This document shows, in pieces, positions 38,073-46,763 of a DNA stretch of 64,000 nucleotides. Below the pieces are notes generated by a model. The model saw only the letters and a program-made list of their open reading frames with translations, had not been told where the DNA came from and ran no database searches. The position numbers were made by a program, and so were the translations under genes. The stretch is from positions 6,134 to 70,133 of the forward strand of contig PLNT01000003.1 in the NCBI GenBank assembly GCA_003141895.1, read 5' to 3'. The DNA is from Bacteroidales bacterium (lineage in GTDB: Bacteria > Bacteroidota > Bacteroidia > Bacteroidales > VadinHA17). Every line of letters starts with the position of its first letter. Within the stretch, counting starts at the first letter, position 1.

Positions 38073-39671
38073 TCAACGATTCTGAGGATCAGGGATCTCG
38101 TCTTTAGCCCTTAAGGGAGTATTCATCCAGAATCTGAGGCTATTCTCTGAACGGGAGATACAATTCTGCCCGAGTGGGATTGACTCGATAAAACAGCCAT
38201 TCTGAAATCCGACCGGCTTATCATATGCCTGCACAAACATTTCCCTGAACTGGCGAAGCACAAGATCTCTCCGCTTGTTAAGAATATTACCGTTAATATC
38301 TTTCAAGTCCTTAATATTTATTCTGCATGAATCAAGCGCGACATTATATTTGTCGTTATATAGTGTCAGGTACAGGTTGCGACCATCTGCTTTGATTTTT
38401 CTTATTCTTGCTTTTGCACTTCCGATAGTAATATCATAGTTTTTTCTGTCTCTTGCCGATATTGAATCAATCTCATTATTGAAAACAATAATAGTCGTCA
38501 GATCAGAGAAAACATCCTTGTAAGGTTTTGCTGAAATCCATCGTCCGCTCATGATATGAAAGAAATCATTGTCAGATGAATCGGGTATGATAAATGAATT
38601 ATTAAAAGAAATGTATTTAAGACACATTTTGGAATTCAATGCGGGTTCATGCCCGTATTCAATCTCAATATTGAAGATCTCCTGTTTCTTCTTTTCCGAA
38701 TTAAAGCATGAGGCAGAATACTCAAGCCGGTGAATCGAATAGTCATCGGTCTGAATGAATATTGCACCTTTTGCCTGGTAGGTACCCTCTGTGATCTTAG
38801 GTCTTGCCTCGAATTCTATCTTATATAATAATGTATTTCCGTCATAAATCCCTGCGGGTCTTGAAAACATATGATTTTTAAGGAACTTCTCTGAAAGGTT
38901 ATCAATAAAGAAAAAAGTTTTCTGGTCGAAATTTCTAATTGCGTCGTGAGTAAGTAAAACAAAAAACTCATTCCCGTTATGGTCGCCAACGAATGCCTTT
39001 GGCATTTGTTTGAAAGAAAAATCAGAATGAACTGATCCTGGTATGTCATAATACGGTGTGAGTTTTATCCGTCTGAAATCCATATTCTTTTTAAATTCAA
39101 GCAACCTGTGCCTGCTTGAATCTGATATGAAGGCAAAACCCTTATCGAGGGTCTGTATGATCGCTTCATTCAGGTTAAGATAATTACTGCTGTCCTTCAG
39201 ATAATCGCGGTAATAGGAGACATAAGTGAACGATGTGACCGGATTGTTCTTTTTGATGTTTTGTAGCGCCCTGCCTATTATGATTTCCGGGTTGAGTCTT
39301 CTTTTTCTGGCAGTTACCCTGACCTCATTCAGACCATAGATATTGGGTACAAGCTTCAGGTTGTTTATTTCGGTTGTTTTCAGAACACTGAAAGCCATTG
39401 ATAACTTACGATATCCGATACAGGTAACGATCAGGCTGTCGGATTGAAATTGATAATTGTTTAATATTCTGAAATCGCCTTCAGCATTTGTATGGATCCC
39501 AATCCCGGATTTTACAAGACGTACGGTAGCGTATGATACAGGCTGGGCTGTTTTGGAATCAATCACTTTCCCGGTGATATATGCAGACTGCTGGTAATAA
39601 ATTTCGCTGTGACTAATCGCGAAAAGAAAGATCAGACTGATAAGGTATCGTGTACCACAATTACAAGGCAT
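38073..39671 (-). CDS. Secreted protein with carboxypeptidase-like regulatory domain
   Basis: 532 residues. After a signal-like N-terminus (about 8-25) comes a CarboxypepD_reg-like beta-sandwich (33-115: GKVIDSKTAQPVSYATVRL, ANAEGDF-type turn, CIGYRKLS), then about 400 residues with alternating beta strands of the kind found in outer-membrane-associated Bacteroidota proteins of unknown role. It lacks a TonB plug and barrel signature. Stands alone. Confidence 0.7.
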   Translation of the reverse strand: MPCNCGTRYLISLIFLFAISHSEIYYQQSAYITGKVIDSKTAQPVSYATVRLVKSGIGIHTNAEGDFRILNNYQFQSDSLIVTCIGYRKLSMAFSVLKTTEINNLKLVPNIYGLNEVRVTARKRRLNPEIIIGRALQNIKKNNPVTSFTYVSYYRDYLKDSSNYLNLNEAIIQTLDKGFAFISDSSRHRLLEFKKNMDFRRIKLTPYYDIPGSVHSDFSFKQMPKAFVGDHNGNEFFVLLTHDAIRNFDQKTFFFIDNLSEKFLKNHMFSRPAGIYDGNTLLYKIEFEARPKITEGTYQAKGAIFIQTDDYSIHRLEYSASCFNSEKKKQEIFNIEIEYGHEPALNSKMCLKYISFNNSFIIPDSSDNDFFHIMSGRWISAKPYKDVFSDLTTIIVFNNEIDSISARDRKNYDITIGSAKARIRKIKADGRNLYLTLYNDKYNVALDSCRINIKDLKDINGNILNKRRDLVLRQFREMFVQAYDKPVGFQNGCFIESIPLGQNCISRSENSLRFWMNTPLRAKDEIPDPQNR

Positions 39672-40294
39672 GGCCTCAATGTTTTAAATAGTATTTTTCT
39701 TATTATAATGCATTGCCTATCAAATTTATCAAAAAAAAATGACATACGTTGAACGATCCACAACACGCGTGAAAGCAGTAATAAATAGAAATAGATAGAA
39801 ATAAATGCCTCATACCGCACGCCGCATGCCGCACGTTTTTATTAAGTTTTTGTTAAATTCCACTCTTTCCGGCTGTTTTGCGGAACAATTGATTTTAGCA
39901 GTTGTTTCGTGTATTGATTACTGTTTATAGAAAAAAAATTGAAAAAATGAACAAGAAAAAGGAGAGTCGGGATGGGGATACCAAACGTATGCTTGAAGTT
40001 TACACTATGGTACCTCCCTTTCCGGGAGTGGCAAAAAAGAAAAGTAAACAACACAACAAAAAAGTATCCAAAATCTCTACAAAGAGATAGATATTTTGGG
40101 GATTTTTAATTCCTTACCGGGAAAGTAAATGAACCGTATGCCGCGTTCCGCATATCGAAGCGAAGATCCAGACATCCCGAAGAACGAGGAATCGTCGGGA
40201 CCTCAAAACGCGCACCGTTGAAGTTCTTTATTTGAGATTCTCAGAGCGTTTGTTGATAGCGTTTGCAAAAACCATGACAACTCGTGCATCGGAT
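39672..40294. other. Intergenic region with repeats and one doubtful small ORF
   Basis: 623 bp. Includes a CCGCACGCCGCATGCCGCACG stretch near 39807-39835 and a similar CCGTATGCCGCGTTCCGC run at 40134-40155, both built on 7-8 bp repeats, plus a degenerate CGGGA-type palindrome near 40160-40205. A 47-codon frame lies at 39947-40090 (listed separately). Confidence 0.6.
39947..40090 (+). CDS. Possible small basic protein (47 residues), uncertain
   Basis: ATG at 39947 opens a frame with 14 Lys and 3 Arg, beginning MNKKKESRDGDTKRM and containing TMVPPFPGV. High charge resembles ribosomal or nucleic-acid-binding small proteins, but the frame has no obvious family and the opposite strand is also open here. 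Kept only as a candidate. Confidence 0.25.
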   Translation: MNKKKESRDGDTKRMLEVYTMVPPFPGVAKKKSKQHNKKVSKISTKR

Positions 40295-41134
40295 TTATGG
40301 AAATACTAAAAAAAGGCATTTTTGTAAATCAATTTTTGGGTAGAATACCCCAATTATTACAAATGGATTATCTGCTCTTCTCCTATGCCATTCTTTTGTT
40401 GTACCCAGAAATAAATAGATATCCTTATTTCGAATGAAATTTTCTTCGTATTGCTCTTTAACTTTCTTCAAGGCTTGCATTTCATCCCCTCCGGCCGTTC
40501 TAAGACAATTCCAATAAAGTGCCCCAATCTCCCAATCCTCAATCATCAGATTGCTTTCAATTCCTGAATCATCTAAAAAGGAATAATAAAATTTGTAGGG
40601 AAGTTTAGGTATTATTGTTTCAATCGACTTAACAGTTTCAAATAAATCTCCTTGATTTCTTAACTGTAGCCACTCAGCTTTCCAGTCTCTTTTATCTTCC
40701 TCAATTCTTAATCCTGAAATCTTCGAAGGCTTAAACGTTGCCAACGATATATTATTTGGAGCCTTTGAATCTTCCAAAAGTTGGTTCTTGTTAGTATAAA
40801 CTTTCTTAAAACACAATTCTTTTCTGCGAGACCAGTTTCCTTCAGTCCCAACGGTCGATCCAATAACAATATCCTTAAAATTATAATTAGCAGGAGAATG
40901 GCTTTCAGGTCTGAAATCATCAGTTCTCCTGTTCAGGTCCAATTCAATCCAGGTATATTTTACATTGTTGACTTTACCTGAACCCTTTAAGTCAATCAAG
41001 AAACTTAAAGGAACAGGGTAAATCCTAATCCAATCTCCATTTTCAAGAATTCCTGCAGTGCAAACAAGTTCATCATAACTTCGTGATGGCAGAGGGTAAG
41101 TGGTAACAGTAATCAGGACTTTCTTTCTTGCCAT
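40295..41134 (-). CDS. Conserved-type hypothetical protein, partner of DUF488 gene
   Basis: 279 residues, no signal or membrane segment. The N-terminus KVLITVTTYPLPS is followed by a beta-rich part (VCTAGILENGDWIRIYPVP) that could be an OB- or PUA-like fold, and the C-terminus has KFYYSFLDD, EDWEIGALYWNC and FLGTTKEWHRRR, the last looking like a conserved polar site. I cannot name the family. Its ATG overlaps the stop of the DUF488 gene by one base (TAATG), so the two are co-translated and probably act together, perhaps on nucleic acid or in cell defence (inference). Confidence 0.75.
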   Translation of the reverse strand: MARKKVLITVTTYPLPSRSYDELVCTAGILENGDWIRIYPVPLSFLIDLKGSGKVNNVKYTWIELDLNRRTDDFRPESHSPANYNFKDIVIGSTVGTEGNWSRRKELCFKKVYTNKNQLLEDSKAPNNISLATFKPSKISGLRIEEDKRDWKAEWLQLRNQGDLFETVKSIETIIPKLPYKFYYSFLDDSGIESNLMIEDWEIGALYWNCLRTAGGDEMQALKKVKEQYEENFIRNKDIYLFLGTTKEWHRRRADNPFVIIGVFYPKIDLQKCLFLVFP

Positions 41135-42033
41135 TAAATATGTTTTACACCATAATTGAAGCCATCCAACTTCGCAATAGAATCTGCCAAATGTTTACGA
41201 TGGCATTGATTAATATTGAGTTCAAAGCAAGTTAGTGCAATCCGACTTTTTGTTTTAAGAAGTGTCAAAATATCTTTCTGCTTTTGGATCTCATTCTTCA
41301 AAACAGTTGACTTGTAAAAGATAAATAACTTATCATAATCAGCCTGAGTATGCAGCTCTTGTCTTTTATTGGAATCAATACCAACTTCGGGCATATGATA
41401 ATATTCGATTCCAACACCTTCGCAAGCATTTTGTAGTTGACTTTTGCTAAAGCCATATTTCATACTTAATGAGTTTTTCCTGACATCACACAGAACTCTT
41501 ATATCATTTACAATTAGCTTGTTTAAGTATTCTTCAAGAGAAACGCCTTCATATCCGATAGTAAATAAAACAATTTCTGATTTTGACGGTTTTTGCTTTT
41601 CAACTCTTTTTAACTCATCAGCATTCAAGACACTTGAAGAAATTGTGCTGTTTATGGCATAAAATGGATAGTTCTTATATGTTAATCGGATGAGTTCATC
41701 CTTACTAAGCATTCCAAATTGGTTTTTTATATATCGGATTGCTATTTGGTCTTTAGATTTTAACTCTAAAAAATAGTCTTTTGTGTCAGTTTTTTTCCAA
41801 TTCTTGTCTGATTCCGAAACTAACCCATACTTAATCAAAGTGCCTAAATCGGCATTTGCCTGAAAAGAATAACAACCAAATTTATAGGGTACAAAATGAA
41901 ATGATTTCTCAACCTGCTGACGTGAAAGCAAGAACAAGAGTTTTTGAAGGCTGATTTTATTTAACTCATCATCAAATAGTTGCAATAAGGACAATAATAT
42001 TTTCCTGCGATAATACATAATTTTAAAATACAA
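41134..42033 (-). CDS. Fusion of helix-wing N-terminal domain to DUF488
   Basis: 299 residues. The C-terminal half (about 152-295) is DUF488: FTIGYEGVSLEEYLNKL, VLCDVRKNSLS, YYHMPEVGI, and a closing ALTCFELNINQCHRKHLA with a conserved Cys and His. The N-terminal about 140 residues read like a winged-helix or Panacea/DUF4065-type domain: ISLQKLLFLL then FVPYKFGCYSFQANADL, and a YGLV wing. No membrane segment. First gene of a two-gene unit. The function of DUF488 is not established; thiol- or nucleotide-dependent roles have been suggested. Confidence 0.85.
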   Translation of the reverse strand: MYFKIMYYRRKILLSLLQLFDDELNKISLQKLLFLLSRQQVEKSFHFVPYKFGCYSFQANADLGTLIKYGLVSESDKNWKKTDTKDYFLELKSKDQIAIRYIKNQFGMLSKDELIRLTYKNYPFYAINSTISSSVLNADELKRVEKQKPSKSEIVLFTIGYEGVSLEEYLNKLIVNDIRVLCDVRKNSLSMKYGFSKSQLQNACEGVGIEYYHMPEVGIDSNKRQELHTQADYDKLFIFYKSTVLKNEIQKQKDILTLLKTKSRIALTCFELNINQCHRKHLADSIAKLDGFNYGVKHI

Positions 42034-42152
42034 ATATACTATTAACCGGTTATAACTCTTTCCTTTGGTCCTGTGAATTTACTTTCCGGATCAAAGACTA
42101 CATTCTCTACCAAGTGCGGCACAAGAAATTATTTCTGCCTAACGAAAACTTC

Positions 42153-42317
42153 GTCGGATTTTAAAGGTGTAAAGTCTAAAAAAAGTCCTGTCTTGCGGTC
42201 TTGCGGTAATAAAGTTTGTCGTTTATCGTTTATCGTTTTGCCCTGAGCCCTGAGCTCAGTCTTGCAGTCATTCTTGCCTTTAAAGCCTTTATAGCCTCTA
42301 CAGCTTTTAGAGCCTTA
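42153..42317. repeat. Mosaic short-tandem-repeat element (copy near-identical to 46.3 kb)
   Basis: In order: GTAAAG-type octamers, TTGCGGTC octamers, a TAATAAAGTTTGTC linker, GTTTATC heptamers (two), CCCTGAG heptamers, TTGCAGTC again, then TATAGCCTC/TACAGC nonamers ending TTTTAGAGCC. The same order with different copy numbers occurs at 46251-46440. Confidence 0.8.
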
Positions 42318-42869
42318 TTAGCTTGCAGGTTTTGTCACGCTGTTTTTATCCTTAAATATAAAATAATACTTATACGGTTTCCCGTTTAGTACTCTCAGAG
42401 TATTTCTAACCGCCTGAAATGCACCAAACAGAAAAATAATAAGGATTAGTACCGGATTCTTAGCTGCATATAAAACCCAAATTCCGCCTAAGATTAAAAG
42501 CAAATTTGCTAATTGAAACCTGATAACGGAATAATAATGACTTGTTATTTCTTTAATTTCAGCCTTTTTCCGATCCCAGATGATAATAGTGGGAAAGAAA
42601 AGCGGGAGTAATCCGCTCAAATGAATCAGAGCAAGCCAGTTTCTTTTATTAACGTCTTCAAAATCCTCATCCCCATTAGAAACATTAAATATACTAAAGT
42701 CAACTTCAAGTGCTTTGGCTATCATCTGAAGTGTATAAGCACGTGGATCTACTTCTCCATTTTCAATCCGTTGAATAGTCCTGGCACTAAGTTCAGTGAG
42801 ATCAGCTAACTCTTCCTGAGTAATGCCTTTTTTAATCCTTAAGTCTTTTATTAGTTTTCCAGTTTCCAT
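42318..42869 (-). CDS. XRE-family regulator fused to DUF4870-like membrane domain
   Basis: 183 residues. Residues 3-60 are a Cro/CI helix-turn-helix (IKDLRIKKGITQEELADLT, SARTIQRIENGEVDPRAYTL). After a short acidic linker, residues 70-175 hold three or four hydrophobic helices of DUF4870 type (NWLALIHLSGLLPLFFP). A DNA-binding domain tethered to the membrane suggests sensing of envelope state. Tandem 11-bp sites lie 56-77 bp upstream of the ATG and probably bind this protein. Confidence 0.85.
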   Translation of the reverse strand: METGKLIKDLRIKKGITQEELADLTELSARTIQRIENGEVDPRAYTLQMIAKALEVDFSIFNVSNGDEDFEDVNKRNWLALIHLSGLLPLFFPTIIIWDRKKAEIKEITSHYYSVIRFQLANLLLILGGIWVLYAAKNPVLILIIFLFGAFQAVRNTLRVLNGKPYKYYFIFKDKNSVTKPAS

Positions 42870-42924
42870 GTTTAATTTTTAAGTCAAATGTCAGGCTGAT
42901 TAAGGTAACTTTCCAACTACAAAA

Positions 42925-42946
42925 ACACGACATTTACACGACATAT
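42925..42946. promoter_or_regulatory. Tandem 11-bp operator upstream of XRE-DUF4870 gene
   Basis: Two head-to-tail 11-bp units, ACACGACATTT and ACACGACATAT, exactly one helical turn apart. The same motif (ACACGGCATTT, ACCCGGCATTT) is found ahead of the other XRE-membrane gene at 53689-53710. The repeats are seen directly; operator function is inferred. Confidence 0.65.
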
Positions 42947-42954
42947 GCAAATAG

Positions 42955-43095
42955 AGGCTTAGAGGCTTAAAGGCGTAATGGCGCAAGGGCGGTTTAATGA
43001 TACAATGGTACTAAGGTTGAGGTTGAGATCATCTTAACCTTAGCCTTAGCCTCAACCTGCTAATCGTTTATCATCTATCGATTTGCCCCGAGCTC
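42955..43095. repeat. Mosaic short-tandem-repeat element with hexamer palindrome
   Basis: GYAANGGC octamers (42967-42991), then AAGGTTGAGGTTGAG facing CTTAACCTTAGCCTTAGCC across a short ATCAT spacer, forming an imperfect hexamer-based hairpin, then GTTTATC and a CCCCGAGCTC end. Confidence 0.75.
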
Positions 43096-43098
43096 TTC

Positions 43099-44226
43099 TT
43101 ATTTTGCATTGCTCAAGGCTTCGCTATTCGCGATATACAAAAGAACTTTATCCAGATTAGTATTTGAATTTGCATCTGATAGTTTTACAATTACAATGTT
43201 ATATCGGGGGTTAATGGTAATTCTTTGACCTAAATAACCATCAGCTACAATTTCTCTGTCAACACCATCATTCGGAAGCCACCATAAGAAATTATGCTTT
43301 AAAGAGGATTGCTGATTTGGTGATAACGGAATATCAAAGATATTAGCTATCCAGCTTTGTGGCACTATCTGCCTGTTGTTAAATTTGCCGTTATTCAAAT
43401 AAATACAACCAAACTTTAGCAGGTCCCGGGCACTGGCATTTAAGGAACTGCTTGCTTTCTCAACACCGTTCTTTGTGTCAAGGCTCCAGGATGCATCAAA
43501 TTCTGCCCCCATTGGCTCCCAGAGATACTTATGAACCAAGTCAGAAAGAGTAGACCCGGTAGCATTTTCAATAACCCAACCCAATAACTCAGAATCGATA
43601 TTTTTATATTCCCAACTGGAGCCTGGAACCTTGCTCAGTTTGTGGCGGACTATGAGCCTTCGTATACCGGGAGTGTAATAAAACTTTCCATCGTCGTCAA
43701 ATACTTTATTTTTTTTCCAGTCAAGACCAGAGGACATTTGCAATAATTGCTTTATTGTTATCTGGTTAAAGTTTGGGTTTCCTTCCAATTGAGGAATATA
43801 ATCTGTTATCCTTTGATCGATAGACTGAATATAGCCATTTGAAATAGCTACCCCTGCCAGTGCTGATAAAACTGATTTTGAAACTGAAAACACACATGAA
43901 ACATTCGATTCTGTTCTGCCTCTGAAATACTTCTCACACACAATCTGGTTGTTAATGTAAATAATGAAGGCAGTAGTCTTATCCTGAGATAGAAGTGTAT
44001 CTAATGTTGATTCCTGTTTCGTATAAGGATTATATAGCTTAACAGTATCCAGATAAGGCAAATACTTATCTGAGTATTTGAAATGGAAAGGGTGGCTGCC
44101 TTGTGATATTGATCGATTGAAGAAAATCTTCATATCATCTGCATTTGGGGACTGGAGGACAAGCATGTTGTAGTAAGTGCATCCGGTAAACAGGTTCATA
44201 AAAAGTAAGCAGAGAAGCTTTTTCAT
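43099..44226 (-). CDS. Beta-lactamase-family serine hydrolase, lipoprotein
   Basis: 375 residues from ATG 44226, chosen because a lipoprotein signal starts there (MKKLLCLLFMNLFTGC); the frame is open upstream to 44289. The SxxK motif is SVSK in CVFSVSKSVLSALAG, the Tyr motif lies in SSWEYKNIDSELLGW, and WWLPNDG follows near the end. Same broad family as the 6.1 kb enzyme but shorter, without the beta-rich tail. Substrate unknown; esterase or peptidase roles are as likely as beta-lactam hydrolysis. Confidence 0.85.
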   Translation of the reverse strand: MKKLLCLLFMNLFTGCTYYNMLVLQSPNADDMKIFFNRSISQGSHPFHFKYSDKYLPYLDTVKLYNPYTKQESTLDTLLSQDKTTAFIIYINNQIVCEKYFRGRTESNVSCVFSVSKSVLSALAGVAISNGYIQSIDQRITDYIPQLEGNPNFNQITIKQLLQMSSGLDWKKNKVFDDDGKFYYTPGIRRLIVRHKLSKVPGSSWEYKNIDSELLGWVIENATGSTLSDLVHKYLWEPMGAEFDASWSLDTKNGVEKASSSLNASARDLLKFGCIYLNNGKFNNRQIVPQSWIANIFDIPLSPNQQSSLKHNFLWWLPNDGVDREIVADGYLGQRITINPRYNIVIVKLSDANSNTNLDKVLLYIANSEALSNAK

Positions 44227-44289
44227 GGCATTTACAGATATTCCAAAGTTAAGATACGAGTTTTTTTGATGACGCAAGGGTGGTATCAT

Positions 44290-44425
44290 GGTCTTGCGGT
44301 CCTACTAAGGTTAGATTGAGGTTAAGGTTGAGGTTGAGAACATCCTAACCTTAGCCTTAACCTGTTTATCGTATAAGGTTGTTTATCGATTTACCCTGTG
44401 CGCTGAGCCCGGTGCCCTGAGCCAT
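44290..44425. repeat. Mosaic short-tandem-repeat element
   Basis: TTGCGGTC unit, AGGTTA/AGGTTG hexamers facing CCTAACCTTAGCCTTAACC, GTTTATCG units and CGCTGAGCCCGGTGCCCTGAG heptamers. Same plan as the element at 42955-43095. Confidence 0.75.
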
Positions 44426-44499
44426 TAGGGAGTTTGTTTCGGAATTTTAAAATATTCGTTTGACATAATCGTCTGGGTAAGTATAACAAACTAATATCA

Positions 44500-44506
44500 G
44501 GAGGAT
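44500..44506 (+). promoter_or_regulatory. Strong Shine-Dalgarno site of the methyltransferase
   Basis: CAGGAGG lies at a good distance (about 7 bp) from the ATG at 44513. Such a perfect site is unusual in this window, where most genes have AT-rich leaders without any Shine-Dalgarno, as is normal for Bacteroidota. Confidence 0.6.
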
Positions 44507-44512
44507 TTCAAA

Positions 44513-45109
44513 ATGGAAAATGAAAAAGAAAAATTTGATCCGTCAGGAGCGCTCAAAGGGTTTGCCGAACACTACGAAGATGGAATTTCACCGTCGTGGG
44601 ATATTGGCAGACCAAAAGAGCCATTCATTGAAATTGCCGATCAGGTCGTAGAACCAGTACTTGATGCAGGGTGCGGAACAGGAGACACTTCAATTTTCTT
44701 TGCATCGCGCGGACTTAAGGTTATTGGAATAGACTTTGTTGAAAATGCTATACTGAGAGCCAAATCAAAAATTGAAGGACGCAATCTTCCGGTTGAATTT
44801 TTGGTTAAGGATGCTGTAGCCTTAGATGAATGGGACATCAAATTTAATACTATCATTGATAGTGGCTTGCTTCATGCAATTTATGACAGGCAAAAATATG
44901 CAAATGGACTAAAACATGTTTTACTTTCCGGAGGACGATTATATGTATTTTATTTTAAAGATGACCCTTCATCTCCCGGGGGCGGTATATCGGACAATGA
45001 ACTTAAAAGATTATTTGCCGACGACTGGAAAATAGAATCTATAAAATCCGTCACACTGGATAATGACGAATGGAAAATGAATTTTGCTAAAATACTAAGA
45101 ACAGCGTAA
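44513..45109 (+). CDS. Class I SAM-dependent methyltransferase
   Basis: 198 residues. Motif I is LDAGCGTGDTS (about residue 50), followed by VIGIDF (acidic end of strand 2), VKDAVALDEWD and TIIDSGLLHAI. The N-terminal SGALKGFAEHYEDGISPSWDIGRP resembles small thiol/thiopurine-type methyltransferases that detoxify drugs. No neighbour in the same direction. The good Shine-Dalgarno site sets it apart from its neighbours and may point to transfer from another phylum (inference). Confidence 0.87.
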   Translation: MENEKEKFDPSGALKGFAEHYEDGISPSWDIGRPKEPFIEIADQVVEPVLDAGCGTGDTSIFFASRGLKVIGIDFVENAILRAKSKIEGRNLPVEFLVKDAVALDEWDIKFNTIIDSGLLHAIYDRQKYANGLKHVLLSGGRLYVFYFKDDPSSPGGGISDNELKRLFADDWKIESIKSVTLDNDEWKMNFAKILRTA

Positions 45110-45395
45110 CGGCGTAAAGGCGAAAAATGTCTTGCAGTCGTGCAGTCTTGCAGTCGTTATAGCCTCTGCAGCCTCTACAGCTTTTAGAGCCTTGCTAACG
45201 GTTCTACGGTTCTACGGTTCTACGGTTCTACGGTATTACGGTTCTACGGTATGGTGGTCTTGCGGTCCTGCGGTCTTGCGGTTCCCGAGTCGCTTCGCTC
45301 TCGGGATTTGGCTTCGCCGAACTCTCCCGCTACGAGGGATCGGTTCGTCACTTCCCCGCTTTGCGGGGCAGGCTGTTCCTCAACTTGCGGTCATA
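45110..45395. repeat. Long mosaic repeat with GGTTCTAC array and nested palindromes
   Basis: Contains TTGCAGTC octamers, CAGCCTCTA nonamers, a GGTTCTAC array of six units at 45200-45247, GGTCTTGC octamers, then a palindrome-rich part (45280-45392) with CCCGAG/CTCGGG and CCCCGC/GCGGGG hairpins. The last part is a longer version of 49036-49092 with two extra inserts. Reading frames across it are not genes. Confidence 0.8.
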
Positions 45396-45431
45396 GTGTA
45401 GTCCTGGTGGAAATATTTACAAATTCAAAGG

Positions 45432-46067
45432 CTATAACCACTCCTTTGGTTTCTTAAGAATATATCCGTCTTTTTTTGTAACCTCTTCCTCGAATAGGCT
45501 ATCAACCAACTTCTTCCTGCCAATCATCATTGATCCTTTAGCCACAAGAGCTACTGAGGCATTGTGCCTTTTTGGTGGAAATGCAACAAACACTCTTTTA
45601 TGTTTGAAATGTTCATGAATTGCTTTTATTGGTGGAACAAGGTCACTGTCACCAGAAATAAGCATAGCCATATCATATCTATTTTGATATGCATCGATAA
45701 TTATCTGGGTAGCAATATTAACATCAGTCATTTTTTCATGATAGGTTGGCCAAATATTGCCGCATTGTCTGCATTCTGTTTTATCACTTTGATAGTGACC
45801 GTAAAATATTTTTATACCAACAGATTCAAGAGCTTCTATATATGTAGTCTGTCTTTTCTGTTTATCCGGATTATTGCTTACTCTGCTAGTAAAATATTTA
45901 ATTTCAATAAGTTCTTGGTTTGTCTGAAGTAGGTTACTTACTAACATGCTAATATTTAACCATTTACAGTTAAGGAAACCTGCTTCAAGAATTCCGAAAT
46001 ACATGTTAAAACCATCAATATAGACAATTACTCTTTCTTTTTCTCCTATATTGTTTGCAGAATTCAT
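45432..46067 (-). CDS. NYN-domain (PIN-like) nuclease
   Basis: 211 residues from the ATG at 46067; the frame extends to a TTG at 46073. The fold is seen from YIDGFNMYFG (first catalytic Asp), through DVNIATQIIIDAYQNRYDMA and ISGDSDLVPP (two further acids), to a basic C-terminus. A CxxC (CRQCG, about residue 100) is inserted midway. NYN proteins cut structured RNA or act in defence and toxin settings. It lies alone between repeat-filled gaps. Confidence 0.88.
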   Translation of the reverse strand: MNSANNIGEKERVIVYIDGFNMYFGILEAGFLNCKWLNISMLVSNLLQTNQELIEIKYFTSRVSNNPDKQKRQTTYIEALESVGIKIFYGHYQSDKTECRQCGNIWPTYHEKMTDVNIATQIIIDAYQNRYDMAMLISGDSDLVPPIKAIHEHFKHKRVFVAFPPKRHNASVALVAKGSMMIGRKKLVDSLFEEEVTKKDGYILKKPKEWL

Positions 46068-46250
46068 ACTCAATTGTGTATCTTTGTAGCACTAAAACAT
46101 CGTTAAAGATAGCATCTTTAACCTGACGCTCTGAAAAGAGCGTTTCTTTTTTATCCATAACCCCATTGTAAGTTTTCCATTATGTTGCCCTAAATTCTGG
46201 GATGCCATTAGCTATAAAACCTTTATATTATTTTAAAAAAGTAATCAGAT

Positions 46251-46440
46251 GTAACGGCGTAACGGCTCAACGGCAAAAATTGTCTTGCGGTCTTGTGGTA
46301 ATGAAGTTTGTCGTTTATCGTTTATCGTTTATCGTTTTGCCCTGAGCCCTGTGCCCTGTGCTCAGTCTTGCGGTCATTCTTGCCTTTAATGCCTCTACAG
46401 CTTTTAGAGCCTTATTTGTCTTGCGGTCCTGCCGTCTGGG
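46251..46440. repeat. Mosaic short-tandem-repeat element (copy of the 42.2 kb one)
   Basis: Starts with GTAACGGC octamers (three), then TTGCGGTC, GTTTATC heptamers (three against two at 42.2 kb), CCCTGAG/CCCTGTG (three), and a TCTACAGCTTTTAGAGCC end. Differences in unit count with conserved order show slippage. Confidence 0.8.
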
Positions 46441-46458
46441 GGACCTTTCAGTTTTCTC

Positions 46459-46635
46459 ATGCTTTCGCCCCGTCAGTCACAGGATGAAAAGAGACCAACA
46501 TGGCTGCAAGATGCAGTAATTCACTATTGTACAATGAATGAACTATACTAAATCCATCCAGAAATATTTTGAGAAGATCATGTTTTGATGATCTGATAAT
46601 GATGTTAATAGGAATACAGGGGGTTTTGTTACCTG
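46459..46635. repeat. 177-bp dispersed element, copy 1
   Basis: Begins ATGCTTTCGCCCCGTCAG and ends TTGTTACCTG. Aligns almost without gaps with the 176-bp copy at 50629-50804; shared blocks include CTGCAAGATGCAGTAATT (CTGCAATGTGCAGTAATT in the other) and TTAATAGGAA. Neither strand has a long open frame. Confidence 0.75.
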
Positions 46636-46716
46636 ATTAAGGGCGCAATGGCGTAACGGCTTAAGGGTGTAAAGGGCGATAAATGTCTTGCGGTCATGCA
46701 GTCATGCAATCTTAAC
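46636..46716. repeat. Octamer repeat stretch
   Basis: A run of GYAANGGC-like octamers (GCAATGGC, GTAACGGC), then TTGCGGTC and ATGCAGTC units. Ends just before the putative sigma promoter region. Confidence 0.7.
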
Positions 46717-46734
46717 GGATTAGCAGCATATTTT

Positions 46735-46763
46735 TTGTCATTTTGTAATAATCTTGTCATTTT
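46735..46763 (+). promoter_or_regulatory. Direct repeats TTGTCATTTT upstream of ECF sigma gene
   Basis: Two copies of TTGTCATTTT at 46735-46744 and 46754-46763, 19 bp apart, 37-65 bp before the sigma start codon. Could be a promoter or regulator site; spacing of near two helical turns supports a protein site. Function inferred. Confidence 0.4.

Noticed and set aside
6121-44226. Calling the two serine hydrolases beta-lactamases
   Set aside because: SxxK and Tyr motifs are shared by esterases and peptidases; no feature specific to beta-lactam hydrolysis was visible.
45110-45457. Open frames of 68-89 codons over the repeat mosaic
   Set aside because: They read through tandem repeats in several frames at once, have no start context and look like no protein family.
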